This document shows positions 14,023-27,366 of a DNA stretch of 64,000 nucleotides, one piece after another; within the stretch, counting starts at the first letter, position 1; each line of letters starts with the position of its first letter. The notes under the pieces were generated by a model. It made no database searches, was not told the origin of the DNA, and worked only from the letters and a program-made list of their open reading frames with translations. This DNA comes from Salminus brasiliensis. Lineage: Eukaryota > Chordata > Actinopteri > Characiformes > Bryconidae. Made by a program: the position numbers and the translations under genes. The DNA is taken from the NCBI RefSeq assembly GCF_030463535.1, contig NC_132887.1, positions 17,815,358 to 17,879,357 on the forward strand, read 5' to 3'.

Positions 14023-17000
14023 AGGGTTCTCTGCTTTACATCTGATGGAGCTGTTTCGGATTCAGCTCCGCTTTCACTTCCAGCATTGTTGGGGGCAGCT
14101 CTTCAAACCCACTCTAAATGTCCTTGTCCTTTGTATCCCGCCCACAGGCACAAAAATGTATTCCCATTGTGTCAGTGTTGCCAGCTTCTCTTTTGGATTT
14201 CTATTTTAATCTATTAGAAGAGAACAGGCAGAAGTTAACTGCTGATAACCCCTGTTAGATTAAAGGTAATATAAGGGACATCAATAGATGCTGCTATTTA
14301 TTTTTTTCTATATGTTTAAAATATAAATAAATAAATAAATAAATAAATAAGAACAACTAAATAAAGTCAGACAGGTCAAAGGTTTAATCAGAGTTGGTAG
14401 AAATCATACAGAAATCAGAGCATATTATTTTGGGTGCTTCTTTTTTTTGTTGTTGTTACAGCTTCTGCAGCCCCTTGTCCTCTGTGCCCCTCCCATGCCC
14501 CCCTGTGCCCTGTACGCCCACACCACGCCATGTTGGGGTGACCGTTTTGTTAGCGTGCGCTTTGGTGCTGCATGGGGGCCTGATGACCCCTGCACACGAC
14601 GATTAATCAAACGTCACAAAGCGATTTCTCCAAACTACATTATTCCCTTTCATAAAAACAGCAGACTGCTTTTAAATCTGGCCTTACGCTTTTTTTAATA
14701 CAGCACCACATTCAGGCCAGAAGCAGTGCCATATGGGCCATTTTCACTTGAATTCCTGTAACTGAATATCATTTCAGTGCTAGATTATGTACACACCTGT
14801 AATATCTTGGTGTGTGTTTGAGTGTTTAATGTTTCTGTCTAAACACATCACATTCTCAAAGGAGATCAAAAATTCTAACAGCCCATTTTCATTTTTTGCT
14901 AGTGTTTGTTTTTATGCTGCAATAAATCAAGGAGCCTGGCTCCTTATTTAGCCTGTACCTTTTTTCAGTGCAGCTGCAACTTTTTCAAAATTAGATATCA
15001 GCTGAAATCATAGTTCCAGCATGACTGAAACAGCAGCAACAAAATCCTGACTAGGGATGGGCTGATATGTAAACTACGGAATGATGATGATATCTGATAT
15101 TTTTCATTTGAATATCTACCACTGATGCTGATATATCAATTAAATTGAATTATTAATTAAAATGTATACTACATCCTCCTGGATTAGCATTACAGACAAA
15201 TATAATCTAAATATAATACAATATTTTATTTCTGTAGGGTCACACATAGCCCAGCCTCACCTAAACATTCTGCTATTCTGGAGTTTAAAATACATCATCA
15301 AATACAAGTTTGAAATAACATATTCAATTCAATTCATATTCAAACATCTGTTTGATGCTGATAAGTTAAAAAAAAATAATTAGAAAAAAATGAATTCATC
15401 ATGATGATAATTAATAATAATGAATTTTAAAAAGAAATTAGAGATTCACAATGATTTTGGAAAAATTATTAGCATCGGCATACTGATAACGATTCCAATA
15501 TTATCATGTATCTCTAATTATGACTATAAATACTCAATGATGCAACATCATCTCTGTAAATACAAAAAAAACTCCAGAATGGCAACTTTACAGCTGAAAG
15601 AACTTGTAAAAGATTTTAAGTAATTTTGGAACATTTCTGTTGGTCCATTAATCATTAAACGAAGAAAAAAAGTAGACCTGCCAGATTCAAATTATGCCAA
15701 AAAGATTAAAAAAAGGCAAAACTGAAGTTACAAGGTTTGGCAGTGCGGCGTAACAGTGATGTAATACATGATTACATATGTAACCCTTCGCTGATGGTAC
15801 ACAGCTAAAAGTATGCTAAAGCTATATAATCACATAAAACAGGAAACTTTAACACTCACCAGTGTTACAGCATTCGGGGCCTCTTACAGGCTTTCTGTGG
15901 ACCTTTGGTTTATGCTGCTGAGACCTCTAAGACCAGGACTGTGTATGCTTCCTACTCACTGAAGGCAGCTACAAATCAGACAATGGGTTTGTTCCCACCT
16001 CCAAACACCCTCAGAGCTGAAATTGTTATGATAATGATTAAGGTTTGGGAGAGCCAGTAGAGTGGGTCAGAAAGTGGTTCATTGCTATGAGGGGGGGGCG
16101 GAGTAGTCCGTAGGTGTTTGGGTCACATATGCGCACCATGCTCGGGGCGTGGTTTCCTAACAGCTGGCCTCTGGGTGACAGGCCTCCACAGAGCATAAGA
16201 GTCCTGCTCCCAAACTAGAATCTGGATGCATTTGTAGGTCTCTGTCCAACTTTAAAACATTAATTACATTAATTTAAATGCAGCAATTAATTAAATTAAT
16301 TAATTATTGGTAATTAATTAATATCTTTATTCATCTCCCCTTATTTCATCACTGCCTGCTCTACTGCATCCCGGCTTCATTCTCTTGAAAAAAGCTCAGG
16401 ACTGTTTGTGAGTCTACAGTCTGTAATGACACAGCAACTACACCACGGTTCCACTTTCAGTAGAGTGCATCAATCGGGGAAACAGCAGACGCAGCCATTC
16501 TGATGAATGCTTCTGAACCATATGAAGGTTTTATAGCCGCCAATACCTATTGGGGAAAAAGTAGGCCCAAAAATGATACTTCCACACTGAGACACCAGAA
16601 ATGATACACTAAGACTTTTTGGCTTAACGTTCCCAAGTTCCCAAGATAAAATATACAATGCTAATATGTACTCTGCTGACATGTCATAGTCTTATCATTA
16701 TAAATTATTATTAGAGTGAATACTTGAGGATTAGTTCAGTGGTGTGCAGGAATATGCAAAGAGTCAATGTTCAAAAACTAAAGTTAATATTAGGCTCATG
16801 TATTAGAAATTAAAAACACTGTAAGGTTCAGGCACCCATAGTCATTAAAAACATTGAAAGACAGTTTAGGGATCAGGATATTATAAATTGTTACTAATTA
16901 AATGTGAAATATTCCTTTTGCAGAAATTACACATTTCATCACTGTCACAAAAACCTTGCATGTCCTACAAAATGCACTACAAGCCATTTTGCAGCATTTC

Positions 17001-18378
17001 TATTGGTTCATTAATAATTATATTTTGACATGATGTGAAGAACAATTGCCAGATTCAAAAATTGTGATATAAAAGTGATAAACAAAAAGGTTTTTGAGTG
17101 ACTGTGACAATATGCTAGCTTTGAAGCTTTGTAAGGTAAGAGATAGTTTTACCATGGTTCTGAAGAGTTATAATGACCCAAAGAGAAGGTATGCAAGTCT
17201 ATTTAGACTACCATCACAAAATATCATCAGTAATCCTACTTTTATTTCATTTTATTTATAGACGGTAGTAACAGACGAGAAGAACACATGGAGAAAAAAG
17301 GATGTGATACATTCTAATGAGGGATTGTAACTGTGGTTTGGAGGCTGGCGTGCCCCCCGTCACCCTGAGTCCACAGTGCGTGGGTGGAGAGCGCAGGAAG
17401 ATGGATGGCCAAGCCCCCAGAGCGTGATGGGTATTGCCCATGTCATCACCCAGAAACAAAGACATAAAGCAGCAGGATGGATTGCATAGGGGTGTTGATC
17501 ATTAGGTGTAAAATCGACAGCGGCCCACAAAAAAATCAAGACGATATCCTACGAGTTCTGCTCCACACCAGTCTTATTCTCATCACAGCAGTGTCTGCTT
17601 GCAGCTGATGGATTTGGCCTGTTTCAGTTGGTTTCTCCCATGATTTACCCAGCGTGCCTGATTATGGGGTTGGTGTTTGTTTTTACAAGCTGTTCCTTCT
17701 TCTGAATCGGTTTAAAACAGCAGCAATCAATGTTACATTACAGCCCAGACCTCTCAGACTCCATCAGCACTTTAGAGCGTCTCAGTTCTTCAGTCAGAAT
17801 CCAATTCATCTGCATCTTTAAAAATGCAGTGATCCGGCCCTGCTTCCCTAAAGCATTGTAGTGTAAGGAGATCATCTTAACTGGTAGAGAGAGTGTTCCA
17901 TTTAAGAATCATCTTCAGGCTGAGATCCTTTAGAAAACCCAGCCCTGACCAGTCCCCATGATGTTCATTTCATGCCCTGTAAAAACACTAATGTGAAATA
18001 CTGCTTTAATCATCTAAAGCTATTCACTGTATTTATGTTGACTCGACCAACCATTTTTTTTTTACAGTGTATCTCATCCTAGCAATTCAGCAATTAAAAG
18101 AGGTAAGTACTGTTTTCATCATGCAAGTCATTACCAGTAATTACACAGGAGTCTATCACACCTCATACCCCTCAGGGGCAGGACAGATTCATTCTACACT
18201 AAAACCACTCTGAGAGCAGAAACCGCACACTGTGATTATATGCCACGTTACTGCAGCCGGCCAAGGTTTTCTATTACTCAAACAAATGCAGGTTCACTCT
18301 TTCCAAAATCCCTCAGTATTAAAGAGATGATCTCCAGTGTAATTAAAAGTATTGGTACTTTTCTGCACATGTTTATGT

Positions 18379-18835
18379 ACAGTATATGGACAAAAGTATT
18401 GGGACATCTGCTCATTCATTGCTTCGTCTTAAATCGAAGGTGTTTACAAAGAGTTTATCCTGCTTTTGTTGGAGTAACCGTCTCTACTGACCAGGAAAGG
18501 CTGTCTACTAGATTTCAGAGCATTGCTGTGAAGATTTGATTGCATTCAGCGATGTCAGGATGTTGGATGATCACCACCCCACCATGATGATCATCCCCAA
18601 CTCACAGTTCCACTGCTCCACAGATCAACGCTGGGGGGCTTTACACCCCTCTAGTCCGTGCCTGGCATTAGTCATGATGCCAATAGGTTCATCTGTTTTA
18701 TCTATTCCAGAGAGTCCTATTGTATTGGCAGTACGTCTCTACAGGGACTAGACAAGCTCTGTTTGTATGCATTTGCACATCTGTGTCAGCAATGGGTGCA
18801 GCTTAAAGTAGCTAAATGTATTGAATGTATCTTGA
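18379..18835 (+). mobile_element. non-autonomous inverted-repeat element, family M, right end missing
   Basis: It starts 'atatggacaaaagtattggg' and runs through the family core ('ttgattgcattcagcgatg', 'ttccactgctccacagatca', 'ctctacagggactagacaag') up to about 18835. The terminal 'tttggacatatagtgta' is absent. Open frames across it are incidental. Confidence 0.65.
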
Positions 18836-19032
18836 AAAAGAGTCACTTGACTTATAATAATGAACCAAATACAAGTTGTTCTTCATCTGGGAGAAGAAGC
18901 ACGTGGTGTAGTTATTTGGAATGGGATGGGTCTATGTAAGGATAGGGTTTATTATAGAACCTTTGAAGAACCCTTTGTGAGGACCAAAAACCCTCCAGTT
19001 TTAGACATTCAGGTTCAGTCATTTAGTTCATG

Positions 19033-19262
19033 TTTAAGGGGCAGCTCTGGGGTGAAGGTTAGCGAGGCAGGCTCAGGACCAGAAGGTCACCGGTTCGATC
19101 CGCTCGACCAGCAGGAAGTGAGGACAAGGGGAGTGAAGGTTAGGTGAATGTCTTCCCCCAACATTCACCAAACCCCAGATTAAGATGGGAGCAGTTGAGG
19201 TGGCTGCCTACCCCTGAAGGTGTGTGTGTGTGTGTTCACGGTCATGGATGGTTTAAATGGGG
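19033..19262 (+). mobile_element. tRNA-derived SINE-like repeat, plus orientation
   Basis: It begins near 'aggggcagctctggggtgaa', with a B-box-like GGTTCGATCC at about 19091. This is followed by 'gaatgtcttccccca' and 'gttgaggtggctgccta'. The tRNA-like promoter layout is seen. The family is not identified. Confidence 0.5.
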
Positions 19263-19617
19263 AGTCCAAATTCTGTTGTACTGCTGTGCAGCAGCTATAA
19301 GGGATGATCATAGTCTTTATTGCTTTGTAATTGGTCACATCTTTCCTTTTTGAGCATTAACATTTTAAGTTTATACGATGAGAGGTACTAGATGTAGTGG
19401 ATGTACAGTCCAGCAGGTGGCGCCACAAACCAACAGTGGATTTCTCCTGCAGCGGACAGAGCAGATGCACAGCAGACCTACATTGACAGGTTGCGCAAAC
19501 TGTAGTGTCCCAACAGTTCAGCCTCGTGTTTTCCTTTGGCCAGGTTCAGAGTTCAGAGACGGATCAGCAGAATTCTGCGACAGATACTAACGATAAGAGA
19601 CGTCTGGGGTCGTTTAA

Positions 19618-22581
19618 ATGGACCTAATGGAGAGTCCTCTAAACCGCGTAAGTGTCCTTCTCCGTCCTGTTGACAACTTCAGACCAATACGTTGGAGCAG
19701 TTTACAGCTGAGAGAATTACAACTGAAAGCTGCTCTAAACACCAGTTAGGTTTGTCTGCATGCCCTCCAGAGCAGGCATTTCTCAGCCTATTGGTGCAGT
19801 GTTCAGCCTGTAGCGCCTGTACACCCCCCCCCCCCTTCAGAGATTCATGTGTGTTAATAGCAGAGAAAAGACCAAGCAGTACAATGGACTTCATGCCTAC
19901 AGATGGAAAACACTGCTGTAAGATACCAAAAATAGAAATCACACGGTAGTTTAGTGTTTATTTAACCCTCCTGTGATGTTGAAAATGTGAAAGCGATCCA
20001 AGTTTAAAAATATAGGACAAATAGTTGTAATCATATTTGAAGGCTGGAACCTTTCCCTTTGTGTTGAGCTTAAGTAGTGTAATGAACATGTAAATGGAAA
20101 AGACTCATTTAATGACAGCTTGTCCCACAGCCATCAACTCCAAGAGAGATTCACATCAACATGAGGAAAAAAGAAAGAGGTGCCAAGCTAGCAAGTCCTA
20201 ATTACATCTAAACGAAAAAATCTGAATAAAATAAGAATAATAAAAAAAAACGTGTTAAATGTCTAGTTTTTGCCAACACACCCAAAGCTGTGTAAACATG
20301 GCATTAGGCATGGTGCCAATACGTTTATGTTGATCTGTTCCAGAGAGTACTATTGGCAGTACTTCTCTACAGGGACTAAACAAGCTGTGTGTGCGCATTT
20401 GCACATCTGTGTCAGAACTCAGAAGTAGCCGAACGTATTCATTATAGAAGCCGTGTCCACAAACATTTGGACATATAGTGTATTTTTCTTAACGAAACGT
20501 TCTATATAGTCCTTAAAATGAGTCATTTGACTTATAATAGTGAACCAACTAGGAAAGGTTCTTCATCCGAGGGAAGAACCATTTACACAGATAAACCCTT
20601 GAATATGAGTGTTTATTTGGAATGGGATGGTTCTATATAAGGATAGGCTTTATTAAAGAACCCTTAAAGAACACGTTGAAAGGAGAAAAATATACTTTTT
20701 ACTCAGTCCTTGTTTAGGGGTCAGCTCTGGAAAAAGTATTTTTGCAGTGAATTAGCATAATTAAACCATAATAATCTGTAATGGGTGACATTTTTAATTA
20801 CACTAAATATTAATTAAATGAGTATAAATGGAACTAAATATAATGTTTATAATGGGACAGCCTAGTTGCACTACTGTGGCTCCATCGGCCCGTAAATACA
20901 GCCTGTGAAGGATGCAGTCGCTGAATTGAAACACACTATATGCAATTTGTTTACATTCAAGCTTCTGTATACAAGCTACGTTCTGGCATTGCCATGCCTG
21001 CAACTAATTTTCTTGACTACTGGAGAACTTGAGGTATGAGATTACATTTCTGAGCTTGGTGAGGAATCCAGGTACCTTATGTTTGGGCAGTGATTAGTAA
21101 AACTCACACCTTTCCCAATGACTCCTGACACTATGTCATCAGTGTGTAGTCGCCCCCCCCAGGCTACCTTCTCTTAAGTATGCAGTTACATTTTATGTAA
21201 TGGTTGGCTGCCTGACCTCAGTGTTGACTGTTAATATGTCAGTTATCAAGTGCATTAACTCCATTACCTGGATGATGTTCAGAAAGCAGAATTGATCTGA
21301 GTGTAATGTAATTGGTTCAGGTGAACATTACTACTTTGAGTTGGACTGGTCAAATTTAATTGTGTGTAAAACACAGTTCAGTTGTGTAGAATCACTGTCC
21401 ATAATTAAATGAACATTGTTTGAAGAATTTTTAACACAGAGTGTAGTTTTGGATGGTTAAACATGCACCGGGTCAGTTTGACCCGGGAACAAGCGTTCAA
21501 CTCTTTATGACCTGTCACTTTTACTGTAGGCCCATCAGTGTGGCCGAAATGCAAACCGGTTGGTAGGGCAAGAGTATTACGAGGAGGCGATTTCATGCCA
21601 CGGGGAAGCAGCAGGTAAGTAACTGTGTTCTTATTTCTGCTCTAAACTCTTTCAAACACCAGAATTAAACTAACTTTCCTAAGTATCTTACTCTCCTTCT
21701 GTACAGCTCTCCTGGAAGAAGCATTATTGATGACACAAAATGAGCAGGTAGAACATTAATACCTACATTAAAAACACAGACACAAGAATAAACAAAAGGT
21801 AACAACATTGTGGCTTATGTGCTTACCCTTAAAGCTGGTCTAAGATGGTGTATGCTGGTCTGGTGATGGTTTAGCTGTTTACCCAGCATAGATATACTGG
21901 AACTGAACAAATCCATACAGTGAAGTTCAGCTGTGTTCATCTAACCACTAAATAAATAACACTGTTACAGGCAAAACAACACACTTACTGAGATTTTGAC
22001 TGTGTGTGTGTGTGTGGATACCGTAACAATTTATTTCACAAGCCCAAGCATGAAATTACCCCCCCCTACACATGTTTAAAAACATCTTTAGGCAGTAGAG
22101 ATTTAACAGTTTGCCAGTCACTTCATATACATTCCTGTTAAGTCTCAAGTCTCTGATATGTGACTCAAGTCTGGAGTCTTCAGACATTTTATTTTTTAAG
22201 GTCAAGCTCTCTCTTGAGCTCCAGAGAGGCAGACATCTTCAGCAGCAACGCCTCATCAGAGAAACACTCGCAAGAAAACCCTCCAAAGAGACATCAGTAC
22301 CACCAGCCCCATCTAGAGCAGCCTCCAAACTCCAAACAGCAAGCCAGACAGCCCCCCAGTACATCTCCCAAGCACCTCTACGATGGTCTAAAGCAGCCAA
22401 AGATGACAGGACTCGGCTGGAGGAGCAAAGCACAGCCATCGCTGACCTCAGAAATGTTGTGGCTGTCCTGCTGCTGGAGAACGAGAAGCTACTGAAGGAA
22501 AACGAGAGCCTGAAGGTGGAGAATGCTCGACTGAAGAGAGACCCCTATGCGGACCAGAAGAGTCCCCACCTAACCCCTTAG
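19618..22581 (+). CDS. nrbf2: nuclear receptor binding factor 2 (autophagy PI3K complex subunit), four exons, early stop
   Basis: Exons: 19618-19647, 21530-21614, 21707-21747, 22201-22581, all bounded by AG/GT and phase-consistent; 178 aa. NRBF2 joins the Beclin1-ATG14-VPS34-VPS15 lipid kinase complex through an N-terminal MIT domain and dimerises by a coiled coil. Exon 1 gives MDLMESPLNR (human MEVMEGPLNL). Exon 2 gives YYEEAISCHGEAA (human KYEEAISCHKKAA). Exon 3 gives EEALLMTQNEQ (human SEAMKLTQSEQ). Exon 4 gives LSLELQR, then a coiled coil at about 125-165 (LEEQSTAIADLR ... LKENESLKVENARLK). Human is 287 aa; the middle here is shorter. The frame stays open for 35 codons after the TAG at 22579, and that tail still resembles the human C-terminus. 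It could be a diverging duplicate, a truncated allele or a sequencing error. Confidence 0.88.
19648..21529 (+). other. nrbf2 intron 1
   Basis: An 1882-bp intron with donor GTAAGT and acceptor ttactgtAG. It contains a run of 12 or more C near 19822, the family-M fragment at 20298-20482 and unremarkable AT-rich text. No further exon was seen. Confidence 0.7.
20298..20482 (+). mobile_element. non-autonomous inverted-repeat element, family M, 3' half
   Basis: It runs from 'catggcattaggcatggtgc' to 'aacatttggacatatagtgt', the family right terminus. It is inserted in nrbf2 intron 1. Confidence 0.6.
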
Positions 22582-22689
22582 CTGAACCCTGCCGAGGCCA
22601 CTCAGGGGCCACCGCCGCTAGACTTACCACTTTTACATCTGCCCCCTAACCTCCAGGAGGAAATACGCCAGTTGTGGGAGAGGGAGTAG
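22582..22689 (+). pseudogene. nrbf2 C-terminal tail, in frame behind a TAG stop
   Basis: Thirty-five sense codons follow the nrbf2 TAG in the same frame and end at TAG 22687-22689. The segment PPPLDLPLLHLPP and LQEEIR parallels the human NRBF2 end (NLPPLDFPSPELPLMELSEDI). If it is translated by readthrough or the stop is an error, the protein would be 214 residues; otherwise this is decaying former coding sequence. Confidence 0.6.
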
Positions 22690-24193
22690 AGGGCAGCTGC
22701 TGAAGTTTATTGAAAACTGTTCAAATGGTAAAAAAGCTCCCTGCATTTTAGGGATGTGCTGTATGTTGTGGGCAGATTTGAGCAATCAGTAAAATTAAAG
22801 TTGGGTCATGTTCAAAGCTAAATGTTCAAATCCCATGATAAGGCACGATACCCATGATAGGGTTAAATTACCCTTAAGAAGTATTTCTCAAACTGGTCCT
22901 CAGGGCCCATCCAGAGGTTTCATAAACCTAGTAAAAACACTGGTACTGGTAGACTGGTACAGGATTGGTAGGTAAAAAACTGTGGGAAAAAGGACCCTAA
23001 GGACCAGCTTGAAAATTTTAATTTGATCAGATCATTGTGATTTAAACAAATGGACAATGGACATTACCGTTATAGTCATACTGTAATATTAGTGTTGCTG
23101 AACAGCTACTCAGGCTAAGCCACTCTGCTGGTTTTTCATGATTCATGAATACTTCATATGTCTAAAGACAAAAAAATAAAGATAGCTTAAAAAGCTGTTG
23201 GAATACTGTGTAAATGATTACTGATGCACAGAAATGATCAGTGAGTATCATTTTCCAGACACAAGATATATTTTGACTGATCCATTATTTAATGGAAAAT
23301 GTAAAACATCTCTTTAACTTCAATGTACATACAGTAGCAAACAACACAAACAGCAATTAAAGCACACCATGTTATAGAAAAATCATAATTAATATATTAT
23401 ATATGTATATTCTGCTATTTACATAATATATTTCAGCTGTAAATCTCACAAGAACTTTTTTTTAACAAACACATGATATACTGCAAACTCTTTTGTATTC
23501 GCTTTCTGCACAGTGAATACCTGCCAAACTGTTAATAATTTAATATCGCCTTTGAAATAAACAATAAATGCTAACAGCTTGGCGTTGGCTGACATAAAGG
23601 AATGCTGCCATGGTTGTTGGGCTAGCTGCTCTCCCAACTGTCTGAACCTCAGCAGACAGTGTAACTAAACTGTTAGCAGCACAGTAACTACTGATTAGGA
23701 ATATGTCTTAGAGCATCTTCATCTGGGAAAAACAAACAAACAAACATTGCAGTTGTTCTTTTCCTAATGGTTTCCCACAGCTTACTGTACACACAGCATG
23801 TGAGATTGAAAGTGCTGTGCCTAGCAGTTCACCTCTCTTCCTGCCCTGCAGCCTTGCAGCTGCCTGCTCAGAAGAGAGAGATGTATGTCCTCTGTCCCGC
23901 TGGTTCAGCCATGCCTCAGCCCCTAATCTCACTTCCTGTCCGAGCAGGAAGACATCAGGGAGGGGGTTAGGTGTCGGAGGGAGGTGAGAAGAAGAGAATT
24001 AAATCAAATGAGAAGACAGAGACATCATGGAGGAAGTGATGCGTCCTTGCATGGAAGCAAAAACGTGTTTTCGCTTCGTTGGTGTGAAGTGTGCAGCTCC
24101 AGTTTTGGCACTCAAGACCAGCAGTTCCTTCCATTAAGGTTATGAAGACCGTCATGCTCCTTGGAGCTGGTTTGAGGAAGAGGAGGGACGCTG
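22690..24193. other. convergent nrbf2/jmjd1c 3' flanks
   Basis: The two genes point toward each other here, so this 1.5 kb should hold both 3' UTRs. I see AT-rich, non-coding text with no further gene. Polyadenylation sites could not be assigned reliably. Confidence 0.45.
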
Positions 24194-27100
24194 TCAGGAC
24201 TCTTCCTCTTTGAACTCGTCGACTGTGCTTTGCTCCTTCAAGTGCCTGCTCAGTGTAGCCACAGCATCTTTTACTGAGTGGTAGAAGATGTTTTTCACCT
24301 GGAGAATAAAGACAGATGTAAAGGTGAGACTACTTATGTTGCATTTAAGGAAAATAATGTGGGTTACAACTACAACTAGGTCCCAAGTATTTGGACATAT
24401 TTATTAATTTACAGAATTAGTTTTAATACTTGGAATCAAATTGTTTGCAGTCAATGACTGCCTAAAGTCTGAAACCCATGGACATCACCAAATGCTACGT
24501 TTTGTCGGGTCTATATTGCAGCCACCTTCATGCTCAATAGGGTCGAGGTCAGGTGATTGACCCATTTAATAACATTCAATTTCTTTGCTCCTGGGTTGCT
24601 TTTTGCTTTCCATCTGTACTGTGAGATGTCAACTTATTGGTTTTGCAGCATTTGACTAAATCTGAGCTTAAAGTATAGCTCTACACTTCAATCAACATCA
24701 GTGACCCAGTGACACATGCCATAACAGTGCCTCCACCATGTTTGAAAGTTGATGTTGAATGCTTTGAAACCAAGTAATCTTGGTTTCATCTGTCCAAAGA
24801 ATCTTGTTCTAGAATTGGGCAGGCTTTTCAGATGTTTTCTCGCAGTCTAATCTGGCAATTAGCACTGAGAATTCCTGAACAGCTACCAAATGCAATTTTC
24901 CAGACCTATCTGCTTAATTTGTCTAGACACAAGGAAAAGACCACAACCGGCCATGAAACTGCTTATTATAAATGTCCAATTTGTTTTGAATCAGTGAAAA
25001 TGGAACTGGTGTATGGAGCAGATCACATGTACCACAAAAAAAACAAAGCCTAAAAACAAACCTTTGCGTAATGTCACACATTTATCATTGCTATATTATT
25101 AAATATACACTATCATCCCAAGGCTAGTGAATGTGCAGACTCCAGCGAGTCCTTTATGCCTTCTACATATAATTGGCAAATGTATTATGGCACTGCTGCA
25201 GTTACTGCTATTGAAAAAACATAAAACACAAGAACATTAGTGGGAGAGAAGCGGCACCTGCAGTTTGTCCTCATAGTTAACTTGGTCTTTGAGGGGGCGG
25301 AGCTCTTGGGTCAGGTAATAGGAGTTGTGGGCGTGCTCAGGAGAGACAAAGTCCACATTCACTTGGATGCAACTGTGCAAATTCATAACCTGCACACAGT
25401 GAGAACATAACCGAATACATGAAGAACATCCATAATTCATCAAATGGAAAAAATGGCTTTTGTGAATTAAGAAGCTGCTGAAAATTCAATGACAATATGT
25501 TTGAATGTCACAAAAATGGAAATACAATTTTACTGAATTCAAAAACATGAACAAGAGGAATGCTCAGAGGAATGCTTTTGCAAAAAGACTTTAGGACTAT
25601 AGGACTAGTACAGTCCTATAGATACTGAAATTGTAGATTCCCTCTCAATAATAGGTAATAAATGCATCCATTTAGACACAAAAAACACTTTCTTCTCCTC
25701 AATAGAGACCAAAAAGAATCTTTTTTCACTATAAATAAACACATCCTAACCCAACAATAATATTTAAAGAAAAGCAGAAGCTGTGGTATAAGCCTTTGGC
25801 AGGGGTTAAATTCCTCAAACCTACACACACAAGGCTGACCACAAGAAATTAGATTAAATGTCAGGGACGTGAAGGTTCTAATATCTCTGCCCTTCCACTG
25901 TATTCAGCCACTGTGTCCTTTATTAAAGCATGTCACAGAATTTGATGAAAAGGCAGCATGACAGAGAATATAGAGGTTGTGGTGTGAAGAGAACCTGGTG
26001 TAGTGCTCCGGCCGGGATGATGACAGCATCTCCATAAAACTGGAGCAAAGTGCGGCTCTCCACGCCATGCTCCTCCAGCAACCTCTGCCGGAGTCTAGGG
26101 CTTAGGTACCAGCCGCCCTCTCGGAGGGGGTCCGTCTCATTGTCCCATTCAGCATCAGAGTCAGCTTCAGCATCTGCCTCGGCATGCTCTGCTGATAGCT
26201 ACACACACGCATAAAAACAGGCAGGTAAGAACAAGTAAGAAATGACAGCTGCACTACCCGTCAAACTATCCAAAAGTTTAGAATTTTAAAAAGATATAAT
26301 TTCAAGGCAGATCATTTAATAGGGTAGTTCTTTGTTAAACTTACTCTATTTATAATTTAATTATAGTTATATTATCATAAAATGCAGTGTTGACTAGAAT
26401 ACACTGTATGCTCAAAAGTTTGTGGATACCCCTTCTAATAAATGCATTCAGCTACTTTAATTTGCACACTTTGCTGACACACATGCAGATTCACCCTGTA
26501 AAGAAGTGTTGCCAATAGTGTTTTTAGACTCTCTGGAACAGATAAACATAAACGTATTGGCACCAATACCATGCCTAATTAAGCCCCCCATAATTGAGCT
26601 GCGGAGAAGCACAACTGAATTCTCAGGAATGATGGTGCTCCATTCAGAACCTTCGGGATCAGTTAGGGATGTGGGTAGGTAGTGATCATTCAACATCCTG
26701 AACTCACTAACAGTTTTGTTGCTGAATGCAATCAAATCCTCACAGCAATGCTCCTAAATCTAGTAGAAAGCATAAGTTTTTTTTAATACCCATGATTTCT
26801 GAAGAAACAATGAATGAGCAGGTGTCCCAATACTTTTGTCCATGTAGTGTACTATAATCCAGACACCAGGAGACTTGGGTGAAAGAAATTATTAAATGAT
26901 GAATTATTAAATTAAATATCAACAGTTACTAATATGTGATCTCTTAAATTGTGGAACAGTAGTGTATGTATGCATTAAGCAAACGCCTCCATGCAGTACC
27001 CAGACCGTTGCCAGGCATATTCCATTACACCCACTCAAGTAGACAATGTAGAATCAAATCAGTGGTAATGGACTGAGGCCACTGAATGTCTAGGCCTCAG

Positions 27101-27330
27101 AGGAAAACACTATATTTTAAGGCTTGCAAGTGTGATACGGTTCTCTGCGGTTAGCCAGTGGCACCGCATTTGATGAGCAGTGCTGTACCGTTTGAAGGAA
27201 ATCCTGGATTTTGTGGAGGTCTTTACTCAAAAAGATGTGCCACAGTGCTCCAGGAGTTTCATTGGGATCTCTCAGCCTCTTCTTTGCACTCTCATCCAGA
27301 GTCTCCCTCTCTAGCAGCTTCAATACTCCT

Positions 27331-27366
<36 letters not shown>

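Larger units (their letters stand above)
8370..19617. other. egr2-nrbf2 intergenic interval
   Basis: About 11 kb without a gene. Recognisable contents are a poly-A run (8380-8410), short (CA)n/(GT)n tracts (about 9100 and 12130-12160), SINE pieces, several inverted-repeat elements and AT-rich stretches (15030-15620, 16250-16330). Three stretches of complex, non-repetitive sequence near 12220-12640, 14470-14790 and 17320-17880 stand out as possible conserved regulatory DNA for egr2. Confidence 0.5.

Noticed and set aside
18240-19147. Four overlapping plus frames of 70-99 codons
   Set aside because: They cross the family-M element and a SINE and show no protein similarity.
22111-22200. N-terminal 30 codons of the open frame leading into the nrbf2 coiled coil
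   Set aside because: This is intron. The acceptor at 22200 joins in phase to the exon at 21707-21747 and restores the human-like NEQ-V-K-LSLELQR junction.
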